From NCBI RefSeq assembly GCF_963575615.1, contig NZ_CAUYTL010000006.1, positions 47,052 to 111,051 on the forward strand: 64,000 nt of DNA, given 5' to 3'. Shown one piece after another: positions 15,778-25,171 of the stretch. How positions within the stretch are numbered: position 1 is the first letter of the stretch; each line of letters begins with the position of its first letter. The notes under the pieces are model-generated. The model was not told the origin of the DNA and made no database searches. It saw only the letters and a list, made by a program, of their open reading frames with translations. Source of the stretch: Listeria_A hofi (lineage in GTDB: Bacteria > Bacillota > Bacilli > Lactobacillales > Listeriaceae). The translations under genes were made by a program, and so were the position numbers.

Positions 15778-16944
15778 ATGGAGAAAAAATGGTATTATGC
15801 GATTTTGATTATTTTTACGACGTGTGGATTTAGTTTTTCGAGTTGGATTTCGCGAACGCCGGAATTGCGGGACGCGTTGCATGCGACGACTGGGACGATG
15901 GGCATTATTTTGCTCGGGTTGTCGATGGGGTCGATTCTCGGATTGGTTCTGGCTAACTTTTTTGTGCGGGCGCGGGGCGGAAGATTTGCGATTATGACGA
16001 GTGCGTTTTTCATGTTTAGTGGGTTTATTACGCTTTCGATTGGTGCGCTTATGGCTGGACAAATCGTGGTTTTCGCGGCGCTATTTATTTTTGGAATGGG
16101 CGCGGGAATGTGTAATGTTGCGATGAACCTGGAAGGAACCGAGATTGAGTATCGGATTCAAAAAACAATTATGCCAGTCTTGCATGCGGCGTTTAGTATC
16201 GGAACGCTTGTGGGAGCTGGAATCGGAGCGCTTTTTATCAAATTAGGCATATCGGTCAGTTGGCATTTGACGATTATGGCGTGTTTGTTGTTCATGATTC
16301 TGATGACTTCAACGCGGTTTGTGCCGGCGGGAATTGGTAAAGATTCGGTAGCGGATAAGAATGTGAGTGCGGAGGAAAGGGCTCTGGACAGACGTTTGTG
16401 GTTGAACAAGCGGACGGTAGCGCTGGCGCTTATGGCACTCTGTCTCGCGTTTGTTGAAGGCTCGGCGAATGACTGGATTCCGCTCGCGATGGTGGATGGT
16501 TATAACGTTTCACACAGTTTTAGTACGATTATTTATGGCGTTTTCTTGACTGGTATGATTAGCGGGCGGTTGGTGAGTGGTCGTCTAATTGATACGTACG
16601 GCCGTGTGTTGTTACTCCGCATCGCTGTAGCACTTGCTGCCGTTGGCTTGCTACTCGTTATTTTGAAAATTTCTATCGTTCTATGTGTTATCGCGATTTT
16701 CTTATGGGGACTTGGCGCTTCGCTCGGTTTCCCAATGACGATTTCAGCAGCTGGGGATGAGAGTCAGTTTGCGGTGCGGCGTGTAAGTTTGGTGACGTTG
16801 GCTGGATATAGTGCATCACTTGCAGGACCACCGCTACTTGGTTTTTTAGCGAATCATTTTGGTTTGCTTAACGCGTTTATTTTCGTGCTTATCGCAATTT
16901 GTGTGGCGGGCTTGTTTACGAGTAATGTGGCGAAGATAAAGTAG
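15778..16944 (+). CDS. MFS transporter (YbjJ-like)
   Basis: A 388-residue protein with twelve predicted helices. It starts with a helix containing CGFSFSSWISRTPELRDAL, the segment typical of the YbjJ/FucP-like carriers, and has GMISGRLVSGRLIDTYGR between helices 8 and 9. ATG 15778 follows AAAAGGAG; the GTG in the upstream extension overlapping the HAD gene has no site. Last gene of the operon. Substrate unknown. Confidence 0.82.
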   Translation: MEKKWYYAILIIFTTCGFSFSSWISRTPELRDALHATTGTMGIILLGLSMGSILGLVLANFFVRARGGRFAIMTSAFFMFSGFITLSIGALMAGQIVVFAALFIFGMGAGMCNVAMNLEGTEIEYRIQKTIMPVLHAAFSIGTLVGAGIGALFIKLGISVSWHLTIMACLLFMILMTSTRFVPAGIGKDSVADKNVSAEERALDRRLWLNKRTVALALMALCLAFVEGSANDWIPLAMVDGYNVSHSFSTIIYGVFLTGMISGRLVSGRLIDTYGRVLLLRIAVALAAVGLLLVILKISIVLCVIAIFLWGLGASLGFPMTISAAGDESQFAVRRVSLVTLAGYSASLAGPPLLGFLANHFGLLNAFIFVLIAICVAGLFTSNVAKIK

Positions 16945-16951
16945 GTATCAT

Positions 16952-16999
16952 AAAAATACCCCGAGTTCTTTGTGATTCATGAGAACTCGGGGTATTTTT
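16952..16999. terminator. bidirectional terminator between the MFS gene and the convergent surface-protein gene
   Basis: An 18-bp perfect stem (AAAAATACCCCGAGTTCT with its complement), with A-tract and T-tract on both sides, serving both converging genes. Confidence 0.9.
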
Positions 17000-17006
17000 G
17001 GTTGAC

Positions 17007-19529
17007 TTATTGAACAGTTTGTGAGGAAGTGTAGAGAACGTTACCAGCTGTGTCTAATGCTTTTACTTCAAAAATAGTACCGGCGATGCGTAGAGCTGGG
17101 ACGTCATAAATATATACTTTGTAGTCTGTTCCAGTGACTGCACCATAGCGGATAAACTTACCGTCTACATAGAGTGCAATCATGTGAACGTCGCCTGCGA
17201 CTGTACCTGTGTTGTAAGTGGAAAGTGTTGTTGTTTCGTTAGGCATGACACTACCTTTGATGGTTTTTACTTTTACGTTAGCAGAAGCGCGTTCGCCTTC
17301 GTTGCCAAGGCTATCTACAGCAACTACTTCGAATGTTTGACCTTCTGATTTGAGCAAGGCAATATCGGATGCATAGATCTTAAATGTGTCACCTGTAACG
17401 GCGCCGTAGCGGGCGAATTGACCGTCGATGTAAAGCGCGATTTTCTTCGCTTCAGAGGAGACTGTACCTGTGATGTAGTTTGTGCCTTTGAAGTAGTCGT
17501 CAATCATTGGTTTAGCAATTTTTTCTGGTACTACTTTCGCAGAAACTATCGAGCTTGATTTGAGTCCAATTGTGCCGTCTGTAGCGATTGGTGCGACTTC
17601 GAAGCTTTGCCCAGCGACTTGTAGTTCGGGTGTTGTGCTAGCGTAGATTTGATACGTGCCATTGCTTGCGGCAGCTGTGCGGATGAGTTTACCGTTCACA
17701 TAGATGCCGACTTTTGTTACGCCTGCTTTCGTTGTTCCTGTGATGTTGTGGTTGCCTACAGTATAAGTGTCGATCGTGACTTCACCGAGTGCGAGTTGGC
17801 GTTGTGCTTTGTTGATCGCTTGTTGTAACTCGATTTTCTTGGCTGGATCGATCACGGTGTTTACGAGTTGTTGGGTAGCGTCGATAGCAGCTTGGTCCGT
17901 CGTGTTTTTGATAGTACCTTTCGTATCATCGTTGTCGAATAAGGCTTTGACTGTATTCTCGGCGGCTAATTGATTGGCGATTTCTGCATTTTTGGTGTCT
18001 AACAACGCTTGAGCTTTTGCGATATCTTGTTCTAAAGTGGCTTTAATAGTCGGGTCTGTGACTTGGTTTACGAGATTTTTTGCATTGTCGATGTCAGTTT
18101 GGGCTACGCCGTTCGCTAGATTTGTATGGTTGGTGTCGCTAAACAAGTTATCGACGGTGGTTTTTGCGTTGTTTTGAAGGGCAAGTTGTGTATCTAATTG
18201 TGATTGTGCGTTGTCTAATTCGGTTTGTAACGCTGCTTTTTTTGCTGGATCTGTGACTGTATTTATCAGATCTTGGATGGTATCAATAGCTTCTTGGGTA
18301 GTTGTGTCTTTGATTGTTCCGTTTGAATCATTATTATTGAACAACTCTTTTAAGCCATTTTCAGCCGCATCTTGGCGTGCGTTTTCGGCTGTTTGTATAT
18401 TTAGTAGGTTTTGAGCCTTATTTAAGTCTTCTAGTAGTACTGCTTTTTTAGTAGGATCAGTGACTGCGTCTGCTAATTTTTTTGCGGCGTCAATTTCTTG
18501 TTGTGACGTTGTGTTTTTAAGGGTGTTATTGGTTGAATCATCTCCTGTGAATAGTTCCTGCACAGCTTTTTCTGCAGCTTCTTCACGGGCTTTTTCGGCT
18601 GCAATTACTTCATTACGAGTATTTAGTTGCGTTTGAGCTTCGTTTAATTGATTTTGCAATTCTGCTCGTACGCTATCAGATAGTATAGCGTCCACTAGTA
18701 GTTTTGCGGCATCTATTGCTGCTTGATCCGTGTTGTTGTCTATAGTACCAGTCACTTCTTTATCGATAAATAGGTTAGCTACAGTATCCCGTGCCTCTTG
18801 GTTTGCCGCTTCATCTATTTCTTTTACAGAATAATTACTCATAGCAGCAAAATGATAGCCAGTGTTCGTACCAAGATTCTGGTAGGACATTTCTGCTGAA
18901 ATAACGGTTTTATCGGAAGTCGCTCTAAATTCAATAATTTCATCCTTATTCGTTACGGTTTCTGCAGATCTTCCAGCTAAAGTATACGAATTACTTTTGT
19001 ATGTCACATTACCAGTGTGTGTTGCTACTCGCGCGTTCATTTTGATGAGACCGTTTTGTGGGCTTGTAGCAAAACCGCCTGTATTATAGAGCTTCGTGTC
19101 ATATTTAAACTGATATAATTTTCCAGGTTCTGTTTGGATAGTTGTCGCAATATACGCTTTCTTTTCTGCAGTAACTGCTGTATCACGTGTGGAGTAACTA
19201 AATGGGTTAGTTGCGGAAATTGCTTGAGTGGAGTTGATATTTGTACGTAACCAGTTGCTATCGTTGTACAAGGTTGGCGTTTTTGAGGGATCTGGGTTTG
19301 TTATAATGCTCGATTCACTGATTTGGTAATCTTTGAATTTGTTATTGATTGTTGTGAAGTCTTGGCTGATGAGATTCGGTCCGACTGGGGTGTTAGTATA
19401 GTTTCCTGTAGGTCCAATGATAATTGCATTTTCTTCAGCCGCAACTGATAATGCTTGAAAGGGTGTCATAAAGCTAGCTCCAACAATAGACGTTAGTGCT
19501 AGCGTGCTGACTAATTTTTTCATTTTCAT
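17007..19529 (-). CDS. secreted repeat protein, 'toxin Cry1Ac domain D-VI-related', with C-terminal Ig-like modules
   Basis: An 840-residue protein. Signal peptide MKMKKLVSTLALTSIVGASF to about residue 31. The N-terminal domain of about 200 residues resembles a jelly-roll carbohydrate-binding module. Then five helical repeats of roughly 55-70 residues, each opening with a variant of ELFNNND.TGTIK and closing with KA.L...L..AQ.QL. Three Ig-like modules of about 80 residues follow, each with Y.TG and (V/I)ALY(V/I)DG.F.RYGAVTG-type strands. The repeats resemble the helical domain named after Cry1Ac, but the pore-forming part of an insecticidal toxin is absent, so toxicity should not be inferred. 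No LPXTG, SLH, GW or LysM anchor is visible. It is transcribed away from the Mga-like gene at 19821. Confidence 0.75.
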   Translation of the reverse strand: MKMKKLVSTLALTSIVGASFMTPFQALSVAAEENAIIIGPTGNYTNTPVGPNLISQDFTTINNKFKDYQISESSIITNPDPSKTPTLYNDSNWLRTNINSTQAISATNPFSYSTRDTAVTAEKKAYIATTIQTEPGKLYQFKYDTKLYNTGGFATSPQNGLIKMNARVATHTGNVTYKSNSYTLAGRSAETVTNKDEIIEFRATSDKTVISAEMSYQNLGTNTGYHFAAMSNYSVKEIDEAANQEARDTVANLFIDKEVTGTIDNNTDQAAIDAAKLLVDAILSDSVRAELQNQLNEAQTQLNTRNEVIAAEKAREEAAEKAVQELFTGDDSTNNTLKNTTSQQEIDAAKKLADAVTDPTKKAVLLEDLNKAQNLLNIQTAENARQDAAENGLKELFNNNDSNGTIKDTTTQEAIDTIQDLINTVTDPAKKAALQTELDNAQSQLDTQLALQNNAKTTVDNLFSDTNHTNLANGVAQTDIDNAKNLVNQVTDPTIKATLEQDIAKAQALLDTKNAEIANQLAAENTVKALFDNDDTKGTIKNTTDQAAIDATQQLVNTVIDPAKKIELQQAINKAQRQLALGEVTIDTYTVGNHNITGTTKAGVTKVGIYVNGKLIRTAAASNGTYQIYASTTPELQVAGQSFEVAPIATDGTIGLKSSSIVSAKVVPEKIAKPMIDDYFKGTNYITGTVSSEAKKIALYIDGQFARYGAVTGDTFKIYASDIALLKSEGQTFEVVAVDSLGNEGERASANVKVKTIKGSVMPNETTTLSTYNTGTVAGDVHMIALYVDGKFIRYGAVTGTDYKVYIYDVPALRIAGTIFEVKALDTAGNVLYTSSQTVQ

Positions 19530-19661
19530 AAATAATAACCTCTTTCGAATTTTTTGCTTTCTTTGTCTGTGTGGTTCTTGCTGATAACTCTATTTTAACC
19601 ATCGAAGCCGAAAATTGTGTATTCACTTTTGTCAGTTGTAAGTGTCATTTTTAAAATAAAA

Positions 19662-19686
19662 AGTTGCGATAAAGTTGATATTGCAT
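19662..19686 (+). promoter_or_regulatory. promoter region before the Mga-like gene
   Basis: TTGCGA, 18 bases, then TTATAATG. The segment TTGCGATAAAGTTGATATTGCATT closely matches one at 13491-13516. Confidence 0.5.
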
Positions 19687-19700
19687 TTATAATGAGTCGC

Positions 19701-19753
19701 AGAAAGGAGGAATGATATGGAATATCTATTTTTTTAGAAAGGAGGAATGATAT
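19701..19753 (+). repeat. direct repeat carrying a ribosome site, with possible 12-codon leader ORF
   Basis: AGAAAGGAGGAATGATAT occurs at 19701-19718 and 19736-19753. The first copy starts ATG 19712, reading MIWNIYFFRKEE and stopping at 19750 inside the second copy. It could be a leader peptide or simply a short duplication. Confidence 0.45.
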
Positions 19754-19820
19754 AGGAAATGATTTTCAAGTAGAAACGGTAACATGGAAAAGATATATAT
19801 CATTTGAAGGAGGGTTTATC

Positions 19821-21284
19821 ATGAATCATTTTTTTTCACAATTAGTTGCTGATAAAAAGATAAAACGCCAAATTAAATTGTTGACAGCTATTTATGAGGC
19901 CAACTATCCAATAACACTGGATGAGATTGCAGAGGAGTTTGGAACTTCTAAACGGACGTTATTTCGAGATATGAAGGATTTGGAATATATCTTGCCGGAA
20001 GATATTATTGTGGAGTTTAGTTCCATTTCTGGATACACTGTTAGTAACATGCATTTAATTGAAGATTTAGTTGTCCAAATCGCAGAACAATCACCACTAT
20101 ATAGGATTGTTAATAATGTGTATGATGAGATATTTCTAACTATTGATGAATGGGCTGATGATTTATTTTTATCAACCTCAACGTTGTATCGTTATTTGGG
20201 TTATCTGAAAAAGATATTAAAGGAATTTAAATTGGATTTGACGTTAACCCCTGTGACAATTGTTGGTGATGAAGTGAATATTCGTCATTTCTATTTTCAT
20301 TTTCTCTACAATACGAATGACATTTCTTCTATGAACAGGCCAACAGAGCAAGATAGAGAGATTTTTCATCGGTGGTATAGTACGTTTATAGGTAAGATGA
20401 ATCGTAAAATAGCGACACAACATCGGAGCGCTTTGTATTGGATTATGGTGATAAGGAAACGGTTGGAGCAGGGACATACGATTCTATTAGACCGGCGTTT
20501 GAAGGAGTCAGTAAGACAGTTGTCAACGCATAAGTTCATGCCTGAATCGGGGCAAAATTATTTTCCTGGTATTGAGGAACAATATATGACAGAAGATGAG
20601 TTCATGTATGGTAGCTTATTATCGCTGGACAACTACGTGTATGAGGAGAGCGAGACAGTTGATATAAAAGGCTTGATAGACACAGAGAATTTAGAAATAA
20701 TTAATCGATTTTTAGTAGATGCTTTCAAGAAGCTAGAAAAGGAATTACCGGAACCAGAAATATTTTCTTTATATGTGATGTACTTGCGGAATATCTATTT
20801 CCTTACTCAGTTAACACCTCTTTTCCAAAGAAACAGCACTGAGGTAAATAGACTTATTAAGCATAGACATCCAACTATGTATAGCAAGTGGTTAGAAATA
20901 TTGACTGATGCACCGATTGAAAAAAAGTTTGGGATAGAGTATATAGAGGATGTTGCGGTTAATTTTGCGATGTTTACCTATTTTTCGCATCAGAATAGAA
21001 CACAGAGAAAAAAACATATTTTGTTTGCTTTTGATGGCAAAAAATCTTACCTGAATTATTTGAATGTTCTAGTAAAAAGTTTTATAAATTCAAATATAGA
21101 GATAACTTTTCTTGTGAATCAACACATTACGAATAAAGTAGCTAAGGAATTGGGGGTGGATATTGTGATATATAACTACAAGGAGGATGGTGAAAGGCTT
21201 GATTGCATTAAATACAGAACGGAACGTATGCCTACAGATCAAGATTGGGAAAAGATAAACAACCTTATTTTTGATATGGAGTAG
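19821..21284 (+). CDS. Mga/AtxA-like transcriptional regulator
   Basis: A 487-residue protein in the layout of Mga-type virulence regulators: an N-terminal HTH (TLDEIAEEFGTSKRTLFRDMKDLE, residues about 33-56), a second helix-turn-helix-like segment (LSTSTLYRYLGYLKKIL near 120), a PRD-like middle, and a C-terminal EIIB-like domain starting near KKHILFAFDGKKSYL. Such proteins are activated or inhibited by phosphotransferase-system phosphorylation. The ATG follows GAAGGAGGG. It is divergent from the 840-residue surface protein gene and precedes the Crp-like regulator, so control of surface genes is plausible. Confidence 0.75.
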   Translation: MNHFFSQLVADKKIKRQIKLLTAIYEANYPITLDEIAEEFGTSKRTLFRDMKDLEYILPEDIIVEFSSISGYTVSNMHLIEDLVVQIAEQSPLYRIVNNVYDEIFLTIDEWADDLFLSTSTLYRYLGYLKKILKEFKLDLTLTPVTIVGDEVNIRHFYFHFLYNTNDISSMNRPTEQDREIFHRWYSTFIGKMNRKIATQHRSALYWIMVIRKRLEQGHTILLDRRLKESVRQLSTHKFMPESGQNYFPGIEEQYMTEDEFMYGSLLSLDNYVYEESETVDIKGLIDTENLEIINRFLVDAFKKLEKELPEPEIFSLYVMYLRNIYFLTQLTPLFQRNSTEVNRLIKHRHPTMYSKWLEILTDAPIEKKFGIEYIEDVAVNFAMFTYFSHQNRTQRKKHILFAFDGKKSYLNYLNVLVKSFINSNIEITFLVNQHITNKVAKELGVDIVIYNYKEDGERLDCIKYRTERMPTDQDWEKINNLIFDME

Positions 21285-21293
21285 GAACGATAG

Positions 21294-21337
21294 GAGCAAA
21301 GAAGCGTGGTTTAGTCTACGGTTCTTTGCTTTTTTTG
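21294..21337 (+). terminator. terminator of the Mga-like gene
   Basis: AGCAAAGAAGCGT pairs with ACGGTTCTTTGCT (12 of 13) and is followed by seven T. Confidence 0.85.
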
Positions 21338-21680
21338 ATTCTTTTCACAATTGACAGCCTCTAGTGACAATTGTGATTACCTTAATAAACTAGAAAATGG
21401 TTAAATAGAGTTAGCAGCAAAGAAATAAGGTACTGCCGATAAGTTCACAAAATAGTGGAATCAGTAATATTTTTGAAAAACGCAAGATAATTATAACTGT
21501 TAGTAGAAATTTTGTATAGTAGACGCTTTATACTCGCTTATATTTAAATATAAGCGAGTGAGTATTTGAAATTTAATAATCATAGTTCACTAATTGTACA
21601 CAAAAATGTAAAAAAGTCTATAATTTTAGAGCGAAGAGATTAAATTAAGCTGTTATCATATTATTCAGGAGGTATGAAAT
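21338..21680 (+). promoter_or_regulatory. long AT-rich leader region of the Crp-like gene
   Basis: About 340 bases without a gene. It holds TGGTTAAATAGA at 21398-21409 (a 12-mer also at 25106 and 31884) and a perfect 28-bp palindrome at 21532-21559. The ribosome site CAGGAGG lies nine bases before ATG 21681. Confidence 0.55.
21532..21559. promoter_or_regulatory. perfect 28-bp palindrome upstream of the Crp-like gene
   Basis: The left arm ACTCGCTTATATTT is followed directly by its exact reverse complement. No T-tract follows, so it is not a normal terminator. It may be an operator for a dimeric regulator, possibly the Crp-like protein encoded 122 bases downstream. Confidence 0.55.
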
Positions 21681-22361
21681 ATGAATATAGCAGAGCTTTA
21701 TGATGTTCAAGCCATTGAAAGAGATTTTCATCTTGAAAAATTGCTGCCAATATTATTAGCCGATGATAACTATCCTATTGACAGAAAAAGATTAGTCCTA
21801 GGGAAATCAGACATATTCGAAAGTAAGGACAATATTGCTTCATATGTATTTGCGATTGAGAGTGGTGTAAGTTCTGTGTGTATGGGAAATCAAATTATAG
21901 ACTTTGCTGGTTCAGGTGACTTTATTGGTCTACATGGTGAAGGTGGTACTGGAAAAACGAGAGTAAGTGGCCGGGTTATAACAGACGAACTTATTGTATG
22001 GCGTTTTAAGTTTCATGATGTATTGGCAAAAATCATGAACATTCAAGAAGGATATCTATACCATTATAATTATATGATGGGTATTTATAGGACTCATCTC
22101 AAAAAAATGATGGCAATGCGCTCGGATAAGCAACAAAGAGTGTTAGCCTTTTTACAAATACTTGTAGAAAAATCTGGACAAAAGGATGGGCCATCTGATG
22201 AGTTTATAAAGCTCCCCAGTTTCTTTACAAGGAAGTTGTTAGCCGATTATATCAAAGTAAGTCCAATGACACTTAATACAACAATCAAGCAGTTAGAAGA
22301 AGAACGCGATATTATCGTGGATGATCGATTTATATATGTCAGACTATATAACACGATATAG
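21681..22361 (+). CDS. Crp/Fnr-family (PrfA-like) transcriptional regulator
   Basis: A 226-residue protein with an N-terminal cNMP-fold beta-barrel (SYVFAIESGVSSVCMGNQIIDFAGSGDFIG, residues about 53-82), a long dimer helix containing NIQEGYLYHYNYMMG, and a C-terminal winged HTH (RKLLADYIKVSPMTLNTTIKQLEEE near 183-207). The cyclic-nucleotide phosphate cassette is not conserved, as in Listeria PrfA. The same EGYLYHY block recurs in the regulator at 39827, so the two are paralogues. It immediately precedes the 827-residue surface protein gene, its most likely target. Confidence 0.82.
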   Translation: MNIAELYDVQAIERDFHLEKLLPILLADDNYPIDRKRLVLGKSDIFESKDNIASYVFAIESGVSSVCMGNQIIDFAGSGDFIGLHGEGGTGKTRVSGRVITDELIVWRFKFHDVLAKIMNIQEGYLYHYNYMMGIYRTHLKKMMAMRSDKQQRVLAFLQILVEKSGQKDGPSDEFIKLPSFFTRKLLADYIKVSPMTLNTTIKQLEEERDIIVDDRFIYVRLYNTI

Positions 22362-22491
22362 GACTCAATATTCAGATTTATAAGATTATTAATTTAGCGT
22401 TTAAGGTGGTGATTATTGTGAGCATGTAATCTTAAGCTTAGTTATTTGCAGTAAACACGAATTAAAAATAGGAAAGAAGGAATTAAAACAG

Positions 22492-24975
22492 ATGATTAGA
22501 AAGAATATGAAAAAAATAGTTAGTACAATGGCGATTGCAAGTATTTTAGGAACAACTGTGTTAACGCCGTTAAACGTACTATCGACAAAAGGATATGCTA
22601 TACAAAACGATGTTGCTACATCACCTTACTATGAGTTAAGTAATCCTAACTTGATGACAACATCAATTGAACGAATATCTAATGATGCATCAGCGGAACT
22701 TAAACATTGGACGATAGGATCAAGTCATGCAAATCTAGGTACTGTTAGCACGCTATATTCAGAAATTGATGATTCGGTATCAGTTAAAGTACCTTTAGAT
22801 TCACTGCAGAATAGCACCAGAAAGCTAACTAGTACTGGAGAAGGTAATCTAACAATGGATAACTATAGTGCTTACCTCATGGTAGTGCAAACGATAGCTA
22901 CAGAAGTCGGTAAAGAGTATACAATATCGTTTAACTATACACAAACAAACTCCTCATCAAATAATAGTTTTTGGTTAGGAATGCTTACATCATCTAATAC
23001 TATGAATGATGTGAAATATACAGCTGCAAGTGGGGTTGCTAAGTATACATTCGTCGCGACAGAAGATACGTCGCGTGTCTTTATTCAGCTAGAGACAGCT
23101 TACAAAGAAGCTAGCAAATTGAATATGACTAATATGACGACAGGTAAATCTGACAATCAATTAGCCAAAGAAGCAGTAGATACATTAATTGGTACAGATG
23201 GTAAAGTAAAAACAAACGTAAGTGAAGCATGGATTGAAGACATTCAAAAACAAATTGACTTAGTGGAAAATACAGCACAAAAAGCAGCTGTTCAAAAGAC
23301 ACTGAATGATCTTCTGGTGGAAATTAATGAGAATATAGCACTAGAAAATGAACGCCAAGAGGAAGCAATAACAAAAGTCAAAGAGCTATTTAACAATAAC
23401 GATGTAACAGGAATAATCAAAGATACAACCGATCAAACAGCGATTGACAATGCTCAAAAAGCAGTAGATGCGGTAACAGATCCAGAGAAAAAAGAAGCGC
23501 TACAAAAAGAACTAGATGAAGCACAGAAACAACTAGAAGCTAGAAATGAAGCAGCAGAAAAAGCACGTCAAGAAGTAGCAGAAAACAGCATCAAAGAGTT
23601 GTTCAACAATAACGATGTAACAGGAACAATCAAAGATACAACCGATCAAACAGCGATTGACAATGCTCAAAAAGTAGTAGATGCGGTAACAGATCCAGAG
23701 AAAAAAGAAGCGCTACAAAAAGAGCTGGACGAAGCGAAGAAACAGCTAGAAGCTAGAAATGAAGCGGCAGAGGCAGTAGAAAAAGCGCGTCAAGAAGTAG
23801 CAGAAAACAGCATCAAAGAGTTGTTCAACAATAACGATGTAACAGGAACAATCAAAGATACAACCGATCAAACAGCGATTGACAATGCTCAAAAAGTAGT
23901 AGATGCAGTAACAGATCCAGAGAAAAAAGAAGCGCTACAAAAAGAGCTGGACGAAGCGAAGAAACAACTAGAAGCTAGAAATGAAGCGGCAGAGGCAGCA
24001 GAAAAAGCGCGTCAAGAAGTAGCAGAAAACAGCATCAAAGAGTTGTTCAACAATAACGATGTAACAGGAACAATCAAAGATACAACCGATCAAACAGCGA
24101 TTGATAATGCTCAAAAAGCAGTAGATGCGGTAACAGATCCTGCCGTAAAAGAATCATTACAAAAGGATTTAGATACAGCTAAAGCATTACTTGAGATTGG
24201 TAAAATTACGAACATTGAGGTATATATCGCTGGTACGGGTTATGTTAAAGGAACAACATCGCCAGGAGTAACTCGCGTAGGTCTATTCGTAAATGGTGTT
24301 CTTGTCAAAACAGCGGCCGCAAGTAACGGTGCATTCCAAATTTATGCAGGCGGTACACCTGAAATGAAAGTTGCTGGGCAAATTTTTGAAATTGCTGCGA
24401 TTACATCAACAAGCGTAGCAGGAATCAAAACAGCATCTACAGTTTCACCAAAATTTACTCCTAAATTAGTAGCTCCGACAATCAATGAGTTCTACAAAGG
24501 AGAAGGATATATTACAGGAACAGTGCCAACAGGTGCTGTGAAGGTTGCCCTTTATATCGATGGAATATTTATTCGTTACGGTGTCATCACAGGAAATGAC
24601 TTCAAAATTTATGGATCTGATGTTGCGGACTTAAAAATACGCGGTAAAGAATTCCATGTATTAGTAGAAGACGCTACTGGACAAAAAAGTGATCTGACAG
24701 CAAGTACTGTGAAGTTAAAAGATACAACAGCTGAACCTGATGATGTGACTACGAAATCTAGCTATTTTACTGGAACAATAATTTCCGATAATGCGAAACG
24801 TATCGCTCTTTATGTAAATGGAGAATTTGTTCGATACGGAGCTATCAGTGATGGTGGATATCGTGTTTACATGTATGACGTAGCAGCATTAAAACAAGCT
24901 GGAGCAGAATATGAGCTACAGGTATTAGACTCAGGAAACAATGTCTTAACATCTATTAAAGGAACAGTTAAATAA
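22492..24975 (+). CDS. secreted repeat protein with Cry1Ac D-VI-like helical repeats and three Ig-like modules
   Basis: An 827-residue paralogue of the product at 17007-19529. Signal peptide to about residue 36. The N-terminal domain reaches about 215 and looks carbohydrate-binding-like. It is followed by one degenerate and four strong helical repeats beginning ELFNNNDVTG, then three Ig-like modules (GYVKGTTSPGVTRVGLFVNG, GYITGTVPTGAVKVALYIDG and the related last one). Repeats 2-4 are almost identical in DNA as well as protein. The C-terminus ends in a beta-strand without a sorting signal. GAAGGA lies upstream of ATG 22492; ATG 22507 is an alternative. Transcription probably depends on the adjacent Crp-like regulator, which is inference. 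Confidence 0.78.
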   Translation: MIRKNMKKIVSTMAIASILGTTVLTPLNVLSTKGYAIQNDVATSPYYELSNPNLMTTSIERISNDASAELKHWTIGSSHANLGTVSTLYSEIDDSVSVKVPLDSLQNSTRKLTSTGEGNLTMDNYSAYLMVVQTIATEVGKEYTISFNYTQTNSSSNNSFWLGMLTSSNTMNDVKYTAASGVAKYTFVATEDTSRVFIQLETAYKEASKLNMTNMTTGKSDNQLAKEAVDTLIGTDGKVKTNVSEAWIEDIQKQIDLVENTAQKAAVQKTLNDLLVEINENIALENERQEEAITKVKELFNNNDVTGIIKDTTDQTAIDNAQKAVDAVTDPEKKEALQKELDEAQKQLEARNEAAEKARQEVAENSIKELFNNNDVTGTIKDTTDQTAIDNAQKVVDAVTDPEKKEALQKELDEAKKQLEARNEAAEAVEKARQEVAENSIKELFNNNDVTGTIKDTTDQTAIDNAQKVVDAVTDPEKKEALQKELDEAKKQLEARNEAAEAAEKARQEVAENSIKELFNNNDVTGTIKDTTDQTAIDNAQKAVDAVTDPAVKESLQKDLDTAKALLEIGKITNIEVYIAGTGYVKGTTSPGVTRVGLFVNGVLVKTAAASNGAFQIYAGGTPEMKVAGQIFEIAAITSTSVAGIKTASTVSPKFTPKLVAPTINEFYKGEGYITGTVPTGAVKVALYIDGIFIRYGVITGNDFKIYGSDVADLKIRGKEFHVLVEDATGQKSDLTASTVKLKDTTAEPDDVTTKSSYFTGTIISDNAKRIALYVNGEFVRYGAISDGGYRVYMYDVAALKQAGAEYELQVLDSGNNVLTSIKGTVK
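23383..24230 (+). repeat. tandem coding repeats, period 213-222 bases
   Basis: Repeat units start (GAG of ELFNNND) at 23383, 23596, 23818 and 24040, a spacing of 213, 222 and 222 bases. The last three units are nearly identical in DNA, including synonymous positions, which indicates recent duplication or gene conversion. Copy number may vary between strains, and the region is prone to assembly collapse. Confidence 0.9.
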
Positions 24976-24988
24976 GTAATAAATGGAT

Positions 24989-25026
24989 ATAAGGCCCAGT
25001 GCTTTATAGTATGGGCCTTATTTCTT
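24989..25026 (+). terminator. terminator of the 827-residue protein gene
   Basis: ATAAGGCCCA pairs with TGGGCCTTAT around a 13-base loop, then TTTCTT. Confidence 0.8.
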
Positions 25027-25105
25027 AGACAATGAATGAGTTATGTCACTTCATAACAGTCACTATCCTCTACCTCAATAAAATACTGAAAAAACACATT
25101 ATCCC

Positions 25106-25117
25106 TGGTTAAATAGA
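25106..25117 (+). promoter_or_regulatory. TGGTTAAATAGA motif, possible extended -10 of polysaccharide set 1
   Basis: TGG-TTAAAT could act as an extended -10. The same 12-mer is at 21398 and 31884. It lies 66 bases before the first gene of set 1. Confidence 0.35.
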
Positions 25118-25171
25118 ATTAAGGAGTCGAGCATAAGTGGTAGTCATCAACAAATAAAGGAGAGTCATTTT

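Noticed and set aside
17007..19529. Insecticidal Cry toxin
   Set aside because: Only the helical D-VI-like repeats and possibly the jelly-roll domain resemble the C-terminal part of Cry1Ac; the pore-forming and receptor-binding core is absent.
23383..24230. Regular repeats that could be mistaken for a CRISPR array
   Set aside because: Units are 213-222 bases, in frame and translated, without short repeats separated by unique spacers.
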